From Verrucomicrobiales bacterium (GTDB lineage Bacteria; Verrucomicrobiota; Verrucomicrobiia; Verrucomicrobiales; DEV007), in the NCBI GenBank assembly GCA_030730365.1, contig JANQVJ010000078.1, positions 1 to 54,713 of the forward strand: a DNA stretch of 54,713 nucleotides. Direction: 5' to 3'. A model generated the notes under the pieces. That model did not search any database, was not told where the DNA came from, and saw only the letters and a program-made list of their open reading frames with translations. Shown here in pieces: positions 46,785 to 54,713 of the stretch. Within the stretch, counting starts at the first letter, position 1. Each line of letters starts with the position of its first letter. A program made the translations under genes and the position numbers.

Positions 46785-47918
46785 TCAGGATTTCCCCCGG
46801 AGATCGGCAAGGGCTTCGAGCACGGCATCGATATCTGCGGCGCGGTTGTAGCCGTGGATCGCGAAGCGGATGCGTCCTGCCTGGCACATCACGTGAATGT
46901 TCCGCGAGAGCAGGTGGGCGTGGATCGAGGCGTCGTTCGTCGTGCGCATCGCCACGATGCCCGAGCTGTTGCCCGGTTGCGCGGGAGAGAGAGTGGTGTA
47001 GCCGAGGTCCGCAAGGCCGGCATGGAGGCGGGCGACGAGTGTGTCGGCATGGACCGCGATCGCAGCGATGCCTGTCTGCAGAAGGGTCTCGATCCCGGCT
47101 CGCAGGGCGTAGACGGCAGGGTAGGAAGGCATCCCGACGGCAAAACCTCTCACCCCTGGAAATGGATCGACGCGGCTGAAGCGATTGCTCTCGAAGGCGT
47201 TGGCGAGGTGGAACCATCCGCCCGCTTTTACGACGAGTCTATCCTTCGCATGATGCGGCACCGCCACGAGACATCCGCCGTGGGTGCCGAGGAGCCATTT
47301 GTAACTGCTCGCGAGAAGGCAGTCTGCATCGAGGCAATCGAGATCGACTCGTCCCGCCGCCTGCGTCACATCGACCGCGAGGATGGCCTGCGGCGCGAGT
47401 CGGCGCACGAGATCGCGGAAGGGCGCCCAGTCGAGCCGGTAGCCGGTGAGGAAGCTTACGAGCGAGACCTGCACCAGTCTCGTTTTTTCGCTCAGCATGG
47501 CCGCTAGATCGTCGAGATCGAGGACACCGTCGCGGTGCTCCCAGAGCTGCACGATTGGCCCGTCGCGATGCTGCAGCCAGGGCGTCACTCCCGAGGGGAA
47601 ATCGAGATTGGTGATCACGAGATCGTCGCCTTTGCCAAAGGAGACCGCCGTCGCGAGCAGGTTGTAGGCCTCGGAAGTGGAAGAGGCGAAGGAGACCTCG
47701 TCCGCACTCAGCCCGAGCAGAGCCGCCGCACTTTCCCGACAGGCATCGAACTCGCGGGCGAAAAGGACTCGTCCGTCCATCCCTTTTACCTTGTGGGAAA
47801 AGTAGCGTTGCAGCGCCTCCCCGGCGGCGAGCGGGGGGATTCCCTCTGCCGCCGTGTTGAGGTAGGTCATGTCCTCGAGCGAGGGGAACTGGAGCGTGCG
47901 TGCGGAGTCGTCAAGCAT
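46785..47918 (-). CDS. class V aminotransferase / cysteine-desulfurase-like PLP enzyme
   Basis: A 377-residue PLP enzyme. Cofactor residues are visible: FASSTSEAYNLL for phosphate contacts, AVDVTQAAG (Asp183, Gln186) and SSYKWLLGTHG with Schiff-base Lys207. The C-terminal RIRFAIHGYNRAADID is usual. There is no obvious catalytic Cys loop of NifS/IscS, so an aminotransferase or lyase role is more likely than a desulfurase. Single gene, convergent with the amidohydrolase. Confidence 0.9.
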   Translation of the reverse strand: MLDDSARTLQFPSLEDMTYLNTAAEGIPPLAAGEALQRYFSHKVKGMDGRVLFAREFDACRESAAALLGLSADEVSFASSTSEAYNLLATAVSFGKGDDLVITNLDFPSGVTPWLQHRDGPIVQLWEHRDGVLDLDDLAAMLSEKTRLVQVSLVSFLTGYRLDWAPFRDLVRRLAPQAILAVDVTQAAGRVDLDCLDADCLLASSYKWLLGTHGGCLVAVPHHAKDRLVVKAGGWFHLANAFESNRFSRVDPFPGVRGFAVGMPSYPAVYALRAGIETLLQTGIAAIAVHADTLVARLHAGLADLGYTTLSPAQPGNSSGIVAMRTTNDASIHAHLLSRNIHVMCQAGRIRFAIHGYNRAADIDAVLEALADLRGKS

Positions 47919-48025
47919 GGCCCCCCTGTAGTCGCGATGGGCGGCGCATTCAGCAAGAAATTCGGGACGTCATCGGGGAAAAAAAATAACTCGTTTTGCC
48001 TTGGCTGCCGCTTCACCATCCGAGT

Positions 48026-48367
48026 ATGCCAGACTCTGAAGAAAAGACTAACCTTGCCGCCTCGTTCCGGCAGACCCGGCGTGAACTGTGGTTCATGATC
48101 GCCTCGTGGATCGTCTTCGCCGCGTGGACGGTCGGATACAATTCCTTCCATGCCTTCGGCGGCGAGATCTCGGGGCAGGATCCCCTCCTCGGGATGCCAC
48201 GCTGGGTCACCCTCGGGATCTTCCTCCCCTGGCTTGGGGCTCTGGGACTGACCGTCTGGTTCGCGATGCGCTTCATGAAAGACACGCCTTTGCACGACTG
48301 CGCCGAAGGCACGGCGAGCGGTCTGGATGCTTTTGACAGCGTCAAGTCGGAAGGGAGGGCGGAATGA
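48026..48367 (+). CDS. small two-helix membrane protein (DUF997/YhdT-like)
   Basis: A 113-residue protein starting at ATG 48026 (MPDSEEKTNLAASFRQT). Two transmembrane helices are clear, ELWFMIASWIVFAAWTVGYN and WVTLGIFLPWLGALGLTVWF. YhdT-like proteins of this layout are encoded beside sodium:solute symporters such as PanF. That is exactly the situation here, with an ATGA overlap (48364-48367). A symporter accessory subunit is the best inference. Confidence 0.75.
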   Translation: MPDSEEKTNLAASFRQTRRELWFMIASWIVFAAWTVGYNSFHAFGGEISGQDPLLGMPRWVTLGIFLPWLGALGLTVWFAMRFMKDTPLHDCAEGTASGLDAFDSVKSEGRAE

Positions 48368-50235
48368 CCGCGATCGTCACCTTTACCATTTACTTGGGAA
48401 TCGTCTTCCTCATCGCCATCCTCGCGAATCGGGCGGGCCAGTCGAAGTCCTTCGTGAACGAATACTTCCTCGGGAGCCGCAACATCGGGCTCTGGGCTTT
48501 CGCGTTCACCTATGCCGCGACCTCGGCGTCGGGCGGGACATTCATGGGCTTTCCCTCGCTCATCTATACCCACGGCTGGGTCCTCGCCTGGTGGATTGCC
48601 GGCTACATGATTGTCCCCCTGGTCGCGCTCGGTCTCCTCGCCAAGCGCATCAATCAGGTCAGTCGACTCGCCGGAGCCATCACCGTGCCCGAGGTCCTGC
48701 GCCGTCGCTTCGAGAGCCACTCCGTCGGAAATCTCGCGACCATTCTGCTGCTCTTTTTCATGTTCTTCTTCCTCATGGCCCAGTTCAAGGCCGGGGCTGA
48801 GATCATGGCCACATTGCTCGAAGACGCCGCCGTCTATCAGGGCATCGTCCTGAAACTGGAGTCGCTCACCGCCGGGATTCCCTGGGTCGGAGCGGCCGAG
48901 GGCGATTACCTGCTCTGCCTCATCCTCTTCGCCACCGCCGTCATCATTTACACGACCTATGGCGGATTCCGCGCCGTCGTCTGGACCGACGTCATGCAGG
49001 GAATCGTCATGCTCGTAGGGGTCATCCTCATGCTGGTCTTTGCCATTCGTCAGGTCGACGGGCTCGGCAATGCCACGCGTCAACTCGCGGCGATGACTCC
49101 GCCCGAGTTCGTCACCGTCTCGCTCGAGGTGCCCGCCTCTCCGGAGGTTCAGCGCTTCGCCCGGGGCCGCTGGATCGAGGCCACCGGCAGCGGAGATATC
49201 ATCCGCCTGAAATCGAGTGTGACGATTCCCGCGGGTGAGACCCTTTCACTGCCCGTCGAGGCTCTCAAACTCACGACGCCCGCCGAGATTGAGAAAGTCC
49301 GGGCCCGCGTCGATCGCAGCATCCCTGTCCGCGCCGTCCCGGTCGGTGCAACGAAGACCTACGCCTACGGAGCAGGGGAAAAAGGGGTCTACACCAGTGC
49401 TCCCGGTCCTTCCGCCGACAATCCGCAGGGATTCCTCAGCGTCCTCCTCGCGCTGAGCTTTTTCGCCTTCTGGAACTTCAGTGGGGCGGGGCAGCCTAGT
49501 TACATGGTCCGGCAAATGGCCTATCGGGATACCATCACCCTGCGGAGGTCCATGGTCATGATCGCCTTCTATTTCACGATTATTTATTTCCCACTCATTG
49601 TCATCTTCACCTGCGCCCGTGTCCTCATGCCCGGAATGGAGATCCACCCTGATCGCATCATGCCCGAGATGGCCGCCGAACTGACCTTCAATGCGGGTGT
49701 TCCCTGGCTCGCCGGATTTCTCGTCGCGGCTCCCTTTGCCGCGGTCATGTCCAGCGTCGACAGCTTCCTCATCCTCGTCTCCTCGGGAGTCGTTCGGGAT
49801 GTCTACCAGACCTCGATCAATCCCGCCGCTTCGGAGAATCAGGTGAAGCGTCTCAGCTATCTCGTCACCCTTGTCGTCGGGATCCTCGGGGTGCTTGCCG
49901 TGCTGCATCCGCCCCAGTTCCTCCAGCATCTCATTGTCTTCGCCTCGGCGGGTCTGGGGGCCTCCTTCCTTGCCCCCATGGTCTTCGCTCTCTACTGGTC
50001 GCGCATGACATCCGCCGCAGCGGTCGGGGGGATGCTGAGCGGGGGACTCACCATCCTTGCTCTCTATTTTGTCGGATTCCTGCGGACTGGGAAGTTTGGT
50101 GAATACCTCCTCCTCGGTCTTCACCCCTTCATCTGGGCCGTGATCGCCTCGTCCTTCATCATTATTGCAATGACTCTCACCGGCAAGAAGCCGCCACTCG
50201 CTCTCCGCGAGAGATTTTTCGGGGCCGGCGGGTGA
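48364..50235 (+). CDS. sodium:solute symporter (SSS family) with a large extracytoplasmic insert
   Basis: A 623-residue transporter with about 13 transmembrane helices. SSS signatures include FVNEYFLGSRNIG, TYAATSASGGTFMGFPSL and IYTTYGGFRAVVWTDVMQG. Residues about 232-355, between two helices, form a soluble stretch of some 120 residues (VTVSLEVPASPEVQRFARGR; LKSSVTIPAGETLSLPVEAL), longer than usual for the family. The C-terminal half carries FWNFSGAGQPSYMVRQMA and AAVMSSVDSFLILVSS with the sodium-site residues. It overlaps its DUF997-like partner. The solute is not determinable. Confidence 0.93.
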   Translation: MTAIVTFTIYLGIVFLIAILANRAGQSKSFVNEYFLGSRNIGLWAFAFTYAATSASGGTFMGFPSLIYTHGWVLAWWIAGYMIVPLVALGLLAKRINQVSRLAGAITVPEVLRRRFESHSVGNLATILLLFFMFFFLMAQFKAGAEIMATLLEDAAVYQGIVLKLESLTAGIPWVGAAEGDYLLCLILFATAVIIYTTYGGFRAVVWTDVMQGIVMLVGVILMLVFAIRQVDGLGNATRQLAAMTPPEFVTVSLEVPASPEVQRFARGRWIEATGSGDIIRLKSSVTIPAGETLSLPVEALKLTTPAEIEKVRARVDRSIPVRAVPVGATKTYAYGAGEKGVYTSAPGPSADNPQGFLSVLLALSFFAFWNFSGAGQPSYMVRQMAYRDTITLRRSMVMIAFYFTIIYFPLIVIFTCARVLMPGMEIHPDRIMPEMAAELTFNAGVPWLAGFLVAAPFAAVMSSVDSFLILVSSGVVRDVYQTSINPAASENQVKRLSYLVTLVVGILGVLAVLHPPQFLQHLIVFASAGLGASFLAPMVFALYWSRMTSAAAVGGMLSGGLTILALYFVGFLRTGKFGEYLLLGLHPFIWAVIASSFIIIAMTLTGKKPPLALRERFFGAGG

Positions 50236-50249
50236 CGAATCGGTCGCGT

Positions 50250-50285
50250 GGACAATAAATGTCGCGGCCGCGACATTTATTGTCC
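50250..50285. terminator. perfect 36-bp palindrome, probable bidirectional terminator
   Basis: GGACAATAAATGTCGCGG (50250-50267) is followed directly by its exact reverse complement (50268-50285). It lies between the convergent symporter (stop 50235) and membrane-protein (stop 50277) genes and contains the stop codon of the latter. There is no T-run on either side, so a stem-based bidirectional terminator is likely but not certain. Confidence 0.7.
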
Positions 50286-50765
50286 CGGGGAAGCGCGGGG
50301 GGGACGCAGTTTGGCTTTGGCAAGGAAAGACCAGGCGAGGGGAATTCGCAGGGTCCAGAGCAGTGTGCGGAGCCAGTTTCCGAGGACGAGATGGCGGGCA
50401 AGTTCCTCATTGTAGGTGGTGCCGAGCTGCTCATGGACGGGAACCTGGACGAAGGCTGTGATGAGCCATAGAAGGATAACGGCGCCGAGCCCGGTAGCGG
50501 CGACGCCGCTGTGACGAGGCGTGAGGCGGAGTTTTAGAAAGATGAGGAACGCAGCGGCGAGTTCGATCAGCATGAGCGGGCCTACGATCAGAGTGATGAG
50601 CTCGGTGTAATGTCGGTGATACGCTGGAAAGGCCTCCGCCCCGACAGTGCTGAATTGTGGATAGATCACCAATTGCACGACCCAGATGACGCCGCTCATG
50701 GAACAGGTGGCGGCGAAATGAGCGAGGAGGATGCGGTGGAAAAGGTAGTCAGGAAGCGCTTTCAT
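50277..50765 (-). CDS. four-helix integral membrane protein of unknown function
   Basis: A 162-residue protein with four predicted transmembrane segments (about 12-32, 55-77, 84-106 and 133-152). A conserved-looking SGVIWVVQLVIYPQF followed by YHRHYTE lies after helix 1. It recalls small DUF1772-like membrane proteins, but the match is weak. Its stop codon is inside the 36-bp palindrome. Starts are only 17 bp from the divergent gene at 50783. Confidence 0.7.
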   Translation of the reverse strand: MKALPDYLFHRILLAHFAATCSMSGVIWVVQLVIYPQFSTVGAEAFPAYHRHYTELITLIVGPLMLIELAAAFLIFLKLRLTPRHSGVAATGLGAVILLWLITAFVQVPVHEQLGTTYNEELARHLVLGNWLRTLLWTLRIPLAWSFLAKAKLRPPRASPGQ

Positions 50766-50782
50766 GGGGTGTAGATTCGGAA

Positions 50783-51112
50783 ATGAATGACCGGTTCGTT
50801 CAGGCGAGCGTAGACTTCGAGTTCCCTATCACGTCCCGTATGAAAAAAAACGAAGTGCTCGCCCATATTCAGGATCTCGAGGATCGCATCATCTCGCGAT
50901 TCTGTTCGGTGAAACGACGTCTGCATCGGCAGATGGAGTGGTTTGTCGATACGACTCCCTACGAGACACTGGAGCCGCTCATTCGGGACGAGATTATTTT
51001 CTACGAGGCGCGGGGCTTTTATCTATTTCAGGAGCCGTGGCTGGAACACGAGCCTTTTAATCATCGCTTTCGGGTCATCCTGACCTTTCGCCCGACGGAG
51101 TCGAATCGCTAA
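50783..51112 (+). CDS. hypothetical protein
   Basis: A 109-residue soluble protein, rich in charged and aromatic residues (QMEWFVDTTPYETLEPLIRD; YEARGFYLFQEPWLEHEPFN). An ATG at 50840 (MKKNEVLAHI) would give 90 residues and starts a helical region; neither start has a convincing ribosome site. No family recognised. It is convergent, 7 bp apart, with the ADP-ribosylglycohydrolase-like gene. Confidence 0.55.
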   Translation: MNDRFVQASVDFEFPITSRMKKNEVLAHIQDLEDRIISRFCSVKRRLHRQMEWFVDTTPYETLEPLIRDEIIFYEARGFYLFQEPWLEHEPFNHRFRVILTFRPTESNR

Positions 51113-51119
51113 GCTCCAT

Positions 51120-52139
51120 TCACGGTTGGAAGAGGGAGAGGAGCGGTGGTGCGACCGGCAAACCTTCGCGCCAGTCCGCTGGCCAAGCTTCCTCCCCGTT
51201 CGCCGCTCCGAGCAGCGCGCCGAGGACGGCTCCGCGGTGGACGTTGTCGCCGCCCAGCATGGTGTTCGCGATGAGTCCTTCGCGCGGGGAAGCGTGGTAT
51301 TTCGCCGCGAGATAGAGGGTCGCGGGGACGCTGTCGGCGAGGTAGCAGGCGGGACTGAGGTGCGGGCCGATAATGTCTTCGTCGGGCTTGTCGAGCCATT
51401 TACCGAGGGGGAAGCCAAGATACGGACTGGTCTGACGCGCGTGGCGGTCGCGAATGACTTCGAGGAGATCGGCGCCCGCGAGGACGGTGAGGAGCAGATC
51501 GAGGATGAGACCGGCCGCGTCTGCGATGGCGGAACCGCGATGGGTCAGGGAGAGGTGCTGCAGGGCGAACCGGCAGGCCGCAACCGGATCGTCATGGTAG
51601 CGCACCGCCACAGGAACGATGCCGGGCAGGCCGCCTATGTGTTTTCCCTCGACGGCGCAGCGGGCCAGCTTTCGTCCGCGGGCATAGTTGAGGAAAAACT
51701 CACGATGACATTCCTCGATGTAGGTGTCGCGATGCCGTCCGGGAGTGGTGAAAAAATCGAGGTACCGCGCGGCGTAGTCGTCGGGAAGGTAGCTCCCCTT
51801 TTCGAGGAGGGATTCCTGGAGGAGGGTTGCAAGTTGTATTGTCAGGGTGTTTTCCCCGGCCTTGAGAAACTGGTGGTAGTGAATCTCACGTTGCCCCCAG
51901 TAGACCGCCTGATCGTGGAGGATCTCACCGCGTTCGTTGAGGGGCGCATAACTCGAACGCCAAAGGATGCTGCCGGGGTGCGGATTCTTCGGGGCTAGGA
52001 AATGATCGACGAGGCCGTAGTCGCGCCGCAGTGCCGCCCGGTCGTAGTACCAGTGCACGGGCATGGCGAGGGCATCGCCGATGGAGATTCCGTAGAGGGC
52101 ACCGCGGGCGCGGGAGGAGAGTGAGAGCGGGTTGGTCAT
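51120..52139 (-). CDS. ADP-ribosylglycohydrolase-fold protein lacking canonical metal-binding motifs
   Basis: A 339-residue protein from ATG 52139 (a TTG two codons earlier is the alternative). RARGALYGISIGDALAMPVH is the typical family start and GGDNVHRGAVLGALLGA the typical late loop. The usual TDDT motif appears as GENTLTIQLATLL and the late GGDxD as GGDN, so most of the Asp ligands for the two magnesium ions are missing. It may bind ADP-ribose without hydrolysing it, or use a different metal site. It is in tandem with the App1-like gene 18 bp upstream. Confidence 0.8.
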   Translation of the reverse strand: MTNPLSLSSRARGALYGISIGDALAMPVHWYYDRAALRRDYGLVDHFLAPKNPHPGSILWRSSYAPLNERGEILHDQAVYWGQREIHYHQFLKAGENTLTIQLATLLQESLLEKGSYLPDDYAARYLDFFTTPGRHRDTYIEECHREFFLNYARGRKLARCAVEGKHIGGLPGIVPVAVRYHDDPVAACRFALQHLSLTHRGSAIADAAGLILDLLLTVLAGADLLEVIRDRHARQTSPYLGFPLGKWLDKPDEDIIGPHLSPACYLADSVPATLYLAAKYHASPREGLIANTMLGGDNVHRGAVLGALLGAANGEEAWPADWREGLPVAPPLLSLFQP

Positions 52140-52157
52140 GTCCAACCGCGGATTACG

Positions 52158-53348
52158 TCACGGAGTCGGCTTCGGGCGATTTGAATTTTCCCCGGCGGGC
52201 CGATGAGTGACGAGATCGATGAGTGATGGCGGCGGTTCGTGGACGATGCGATCGACTTCGGCGCGTTGCGCGGGAGAGATCCAGCCCCCGGCTTCGAGGG
52301 TCGCGGCGGCTTCGGCCGAGTCTTTGAAAAACGAAAAACGGGTTCCGGAGTTTTCGAGTTTATCGACTTCTGCCTGGAGCAGGTCGATGCGGTTTCCGTC
52401 GCTGACGTCGCGAATGAGGATCTGCGAAATGACCCCGGGATGGGCGAGGGCGGTCTCGACGTAGATTGAGGTATCGTATTGGCCGCTATCACCGATGAGG
52501 ATCACGGGCGTGTCGGGATACCAGCGGAGAACCTGCAGGATCGATTCGAGCTTGTGATCGCGATGGCTGCGGGTGAGCCAGCGGTCTTCGTCGAGGCCCC
52601 AGTCGGTCATGAAAAAGGCTCCGGGCGGGAGTTCATTTTCTTTAAAAATCAGGTAAAGGAGGCCGTGCAGGTTAAAGGGTGAGCTCGTCACGTAGGCGAT
52701 CGCGTTGTTGTGGTCGGCCTCTGGATCGGGACCGCGACGGAGGGCCTCGTAGAGAGCCACGGTGCCGGGAAAGAGCTGGCGGGTCAGCGCGTTGCCGAAA
52801 AAGGTCGTCGCGAGCATGCGCAGGATCTTCGCCACGTGGGTGACGAGGACGGTGTCGTCGATGTCACTGATGATGAGACAGTGAGCGCCGGACCCGGGAC
52901 CGGTGATCTCCCAGTGGGAAGGAATGGAGTTATCGGACTCGGGGAGCTCGATGAAGACTTCGGTCGTATGGACTTCGGCATCGGGCAGGTCGATCTCGAA
53001 GTAACCTTCGCGGTCGGCCCGTTTTTCGACGGGTGCACCGCCGGCACTGACGCGCACCAGAGAGTAGGGCCGCTCGGGGGTGGCCCAGCGCAGCAGCACC
53101 TGAAAAAAATTCACGAGGGGGTGATCGTTGACGTGGGGGTGCCGCCACTTTCTCGCGAGGAGAACGCGCCCTTTTACCGAGACTGCCTCGGGATGGCGGA
53201 TCGCGTAGTAGATCTCGGCGGCCATGGGCTTCCCGAGTCGACCGGTAATGCGAGCGAGAAAGCGGTGGAAGGCGTCGTAGACCTTTTCGGCCTGAATCGC
53301 TGCTTTGAGTATCCAGCGGCGTCGTTTGCGCGGGGTGGGGGAATCCAT
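52158..53348 (-). CDS. App1-type phosphatase (DUF2183)
   Basis: A 396-residue protein. The N-terminal half is a beta-rich region (YYAIRHPEAVSVKGRVLL; REGYFEIDLPDAEVHTTEVF). The catalytic HAD-like motif is D162-I-D164-D-T166 in IISDIDDTVL. AYVTSSPFNLHGLL and VILIGDSGQYDTSIY are the other conserved loops. In yeast App1 is a phosphatidate phosphatase; bacterial relatives are uncharacterised. A charged tail ends the protein. It lies directly upstream of the ADP-ribosylglycohydrolase-like gene. Confidence 0.9.
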   Translation of the reverse strand: MDSPTPRKRRRWILKAAIQAEKVYDAFHRFLARITGRLGKPMAAEIYYAIRHPEAVSVKGRVLLARKWRHPHVNDHPLVNFFQVLLRWATPERPYSLVRVSAGGAPVEKRADREGYFEIDLPDAEVHTTEVFIELPESDNSIPSHWEITGPGSGAHCLIISDIDDTVLVTHVAKILRMLATTFFGNALTRQLFPGTVALYEALRRGPDPEADHNNAIAYVTSSPFNLHGLLYLIFKENELPPGAFFMTDWGLDEDRWLTRSHRDHKLESILQVLRWYPDTPVILIGDSGQYDTSIYVETALAHPGVISQILIRDVSDGNRIDLLQAEVDKLENSGTRFSFFKDSAEAAATLEAGGWISPAQRAEVDRIVHEPPPSLIDLVTHRPAGENSNRPKPTP

Positions 53349-53577
53349 CGTCCAAAGAAAAGGAAAGAAAGGGGAGTAAAAAGGGTCAGGTTAGCAGGTC
53401 AGGAGTGTCAGGAGGTTCGGGCCGTGGGAGCTTTGCTCTGGACGCGGGGAGATCATGCGATGGCGGAGTCGTCGTGGGATAGGCATTGTAGAGGGTAATC
53501 TGTATGAAGGAAATTTCCCAGTGATTCGCGAGGCAGTAGTCGAACGCGAGAAGCTGCAGGGCGCGGATGAGGAACTC

Positions 53578-54027
53578 TTAACGGCGGGCAAGCGATCCGT
53601 CGAAGTCCGCGATGATGGCGCAGTCAAGGGACGAGGTGGACGCTTCGGCGAACTCAACCTTAAGGCGGATGAGCTGTTCACGCTTCCCGAATCGGGTCGA
53701 AATGCGGAAGCTGCGGGAGAGATTCACCGGCGATTTCAGGAGGAACTCGGCCGTCGGGTTGGCGAGCCGGGCTCCGTAAAGCTTGACGATCCGGATGAAT
53801 TCGGGCGTCGGCGAGAGGACTTTTCCCTCGCCTTCGTCGGGCAGATCAACCCCGTCACCGTCACTGGAGGGGAACCGGAGTTCTTCATTGGGGCTCATTG
53901 CGGGTGAGACGAGTCTGTCGATCCGGTGCACCGGGAGACGAAGCCCCCCGCCCCGGAGCGGTTCGTTTGTCAGGGCGGCGCATGAGGCAAGAAGGCGGTC
54001 GATCCCTTGGTGAGTCGTTCCGTGCAT
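53578..54027 (-). CDS. hypothetical protein, possibly interrupted by an in-frame stop
   Basis: A 149-residue frame starting MHGTTHQGIDRLLASCAALT. No family recognised; residues 75-145 look like an ordinary folded beta/alpha segment. It ends in TAA (53578-53580), but the same frame continues without a break as EFLIRALQLLAFDYCLANHW and further to a TGA at 53386, which has coding character. Either the gene was shortened by a nonsense mutation or the continuation is chance. The upstream region (54028-54164) is AT-rich and contains the dyad at 54098-54120. Confidence 0.5.
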   Translation of the reverse strand: MHGTTHQGIDRLLASCAALTNEPLRGGGLRLPVHRIDRLVSPAMSPNEELRFPSSDGDGVDLPDEGEGKVLSPTPEFIRIVKLYGARLANPTAEFLLKSPVNLSRSFRISTRFGKREQLIRLKVEFAEASTSSLDCAIIADFDGSLARR

Positions 54028-54097
54028 GACCTATCCTTTCACGGGGCGGTCGCCGGTGCCAACCCAATTCTTCTCTTTGCCACCGCGTTAAAAGCCT

Positions 54098-54120
54098 TCC
54101 AGTAAATCCATTTTATTGGA
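54098..54120. promoter_or_regulatory. AT-rich dyad upstream of the hypothetical gene
   Basis: TCCAGTAAA (54098-54106) and TTTATTGGA (54112-54120) are imperfect reverse complements (one mismatch) in an otherwise AT-rich tract. It could be an operator or the remains of a mobile-element end. Confidence 0.3.
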
Positions 54121-54161
54121 AATTTAATACTTAAAAGTAATGTCACCGGTCTCATATAGAC

Positions 54162-54187
54162 TCTTTGCCGAAAATCTTTGCCGAAAA
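54162..54187 (+). repeat. 13-bp tandem duplication
   Basis: TCTTTGCCGAAAA is present twice without spacer (54162-54174 and 54175-54187), at the 5' end of the PIN-like remnant's frame. Confidence 0.6.
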
Positions 54188-54572
54188 AATCGAGTCAGAA
54201 TTTTCCCTCGCTGGACGCGAACGAAGGAGCGCGGGGGCCTGCGTGGCGGTGCCGCCTGCCATGTATGGTCACTTTAAGGTCTTCGTCACCATCGACGCGA
54301 ATCTCGAATACCGGCAAAATCTGCTCGGATTGTCCTTCGGTATCGTCGGCAGCCATGCAAAGAGCAATCGTCTTGCAGACATAGAGCCAATGAGAGCGGA
54401 ACTTGCGGACGCGGTTGACTTGGTCGGACTAGGGGAGTTCGTTCACGTGCCCAGGCGGGTGAACCGAAGCCCCGTCCTGACCGTCTCGAATCCTCGATTC
54501 AAGAGGGTCAGATGCGTGATACCTAAAGAGGCACTCGGACCGGAGAGTCGAACTGAAATCCTTCCCCTATAG
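54165..54572 (+). pseudogene. remnant of a DUF5615-type PIN-like toxin-domain protein
   Basis: From ATG 54261 the frame reads MYGHFKVFVTIDANLEYRQN, then a short stretch, then SHAKSNRLADIEPM and LGEFVHV. This is the second half of the DUF5615 PIN-like fold, whose intact members have an N-terminal LLDEHxP-type start and run to about 110-120 residues. That start is missing: upstream codons (from TTG 54165) show no homology, and the sequence after about 54455 is unrelated. I see a truncated relic, not a working toxin-antitoxin system. Confidence 0.5.
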
Positions 54573-54713
54573 ACAACTGGCTGAAACTCGTGGCCGAGAG
54601 AGATCAGATTCGGCCACCCCCTCGTGCCCGGATTCTGCGGCAGCGCGTGTTGTAACTCTCGTTGTAACTAAGTCCGATATTTAAACGTAACTCGTTGATT
54701 ATAAGAAATATGG
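54573..54713. other. gene-free window end with small repeats
   Basis: GTGGCCGA (54590-54597) and TCGGCCAC (54610-54617) make an 8-bp stem with a 12-nt loop. GTTGTAACT occurs twice around 54649-54669. The last 50 bp are AT-rich. Nothing coding is supported; it may be the edge of a mobile element outside the window. Confidence 0.35.

Noticed and set aside
54530..54570. tRNA-like T-loop (GTTCGACTC on the minus strand)
   Set aside because: The flanking bases do not pair as a T-stem and no anticodon or acceptor arm can be built.
54165..54572. active PIN toxin-antitoxin pair
   Set aside because: The N-terminal half with the first acidic residues is missing and no antitoxin ORF precedes it.

Overview
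The window is about 60% GC and reads as a member of the PVC superphylum, most likely a marine or aquatic Verrucomicrobiota. The evidence is the mix of protein families: many secreted S1-type sulfatases, DUF1552, DUF1501 and PSD1 (DUF1549/DUF1553) proteins, a PVC-type CxxCH haem/beta-propeller protein and ThuA-like modules. Genus is not decidable from the sequence alone.

Left half (1-32 kb): an extracellular-polymer degradation island. It holds eight complete sulfatases (2373, 3994, 15297, 21274, 23651, 26017 and 27543 on +; 31409 on -) and one sulfatase deleted down to its two ends (23158-23381). Between them lie SGNH/GDSL and alpha/beta-hydrolase esterases, a DUF1080-like lectin-fold protein, a haem/propeller/discoidin protein and a 1492-residue protein joining ThuA, discoidin, SGNH-like, beta-propeller and azurin-like copper modules. 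Genes 15297, 17516 and 19249 overlap by ATGA; the first is itself a sulfatase fused to an esterase. A PAS-AraC regulator sits divergently from one sulfatase. No glycoside hydrolase, polysaccharide lyase, TonB receptor or sulfatase-maturase is visible, so this locus looks devoted to stripping sulfate and acyl esters from a substrate whose backbone is cut elsewhere. Remnants (1259, 10352, 14968, 23158, 31805, 31890) show that the island is turning over by duplication and deletion.

Middle (32-39 kb): a minus-strand DUF1501 plus PSD1 cytochrome pair typical of PVC bacteria, then a plus-strand three-gene cluster (BON-like repeat protein, small membrane/coiled-coil protein, membrane-anchored VWA protein) and an entericidin-like lipoprotein.

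Right half (39-53 kb): ordinary single-copy genes in short operons: pdxH, hpt-moaD, a minus-strand run (DUF429, TIGR01777 epimerase, FAD amine-oxidase-like, SMI1/KNR4), an M20 peptidase with an amidohydrolase, a class V aminotransferase, a DUF997-like protein with a sodium:solute symporter, an ADP-ribosylglycohydrolase-like protein and an App1-type phosphatase. A perfect 36-bp palindrome separates two convergent genes near 50.26 kb. The last 1.1 kb is decayed: an interrupted ORF, a PIN-like remnant, short tandem repeats and AT-rich DNA.

All family assignments come from reading motifs and sequence character; no database search was run.
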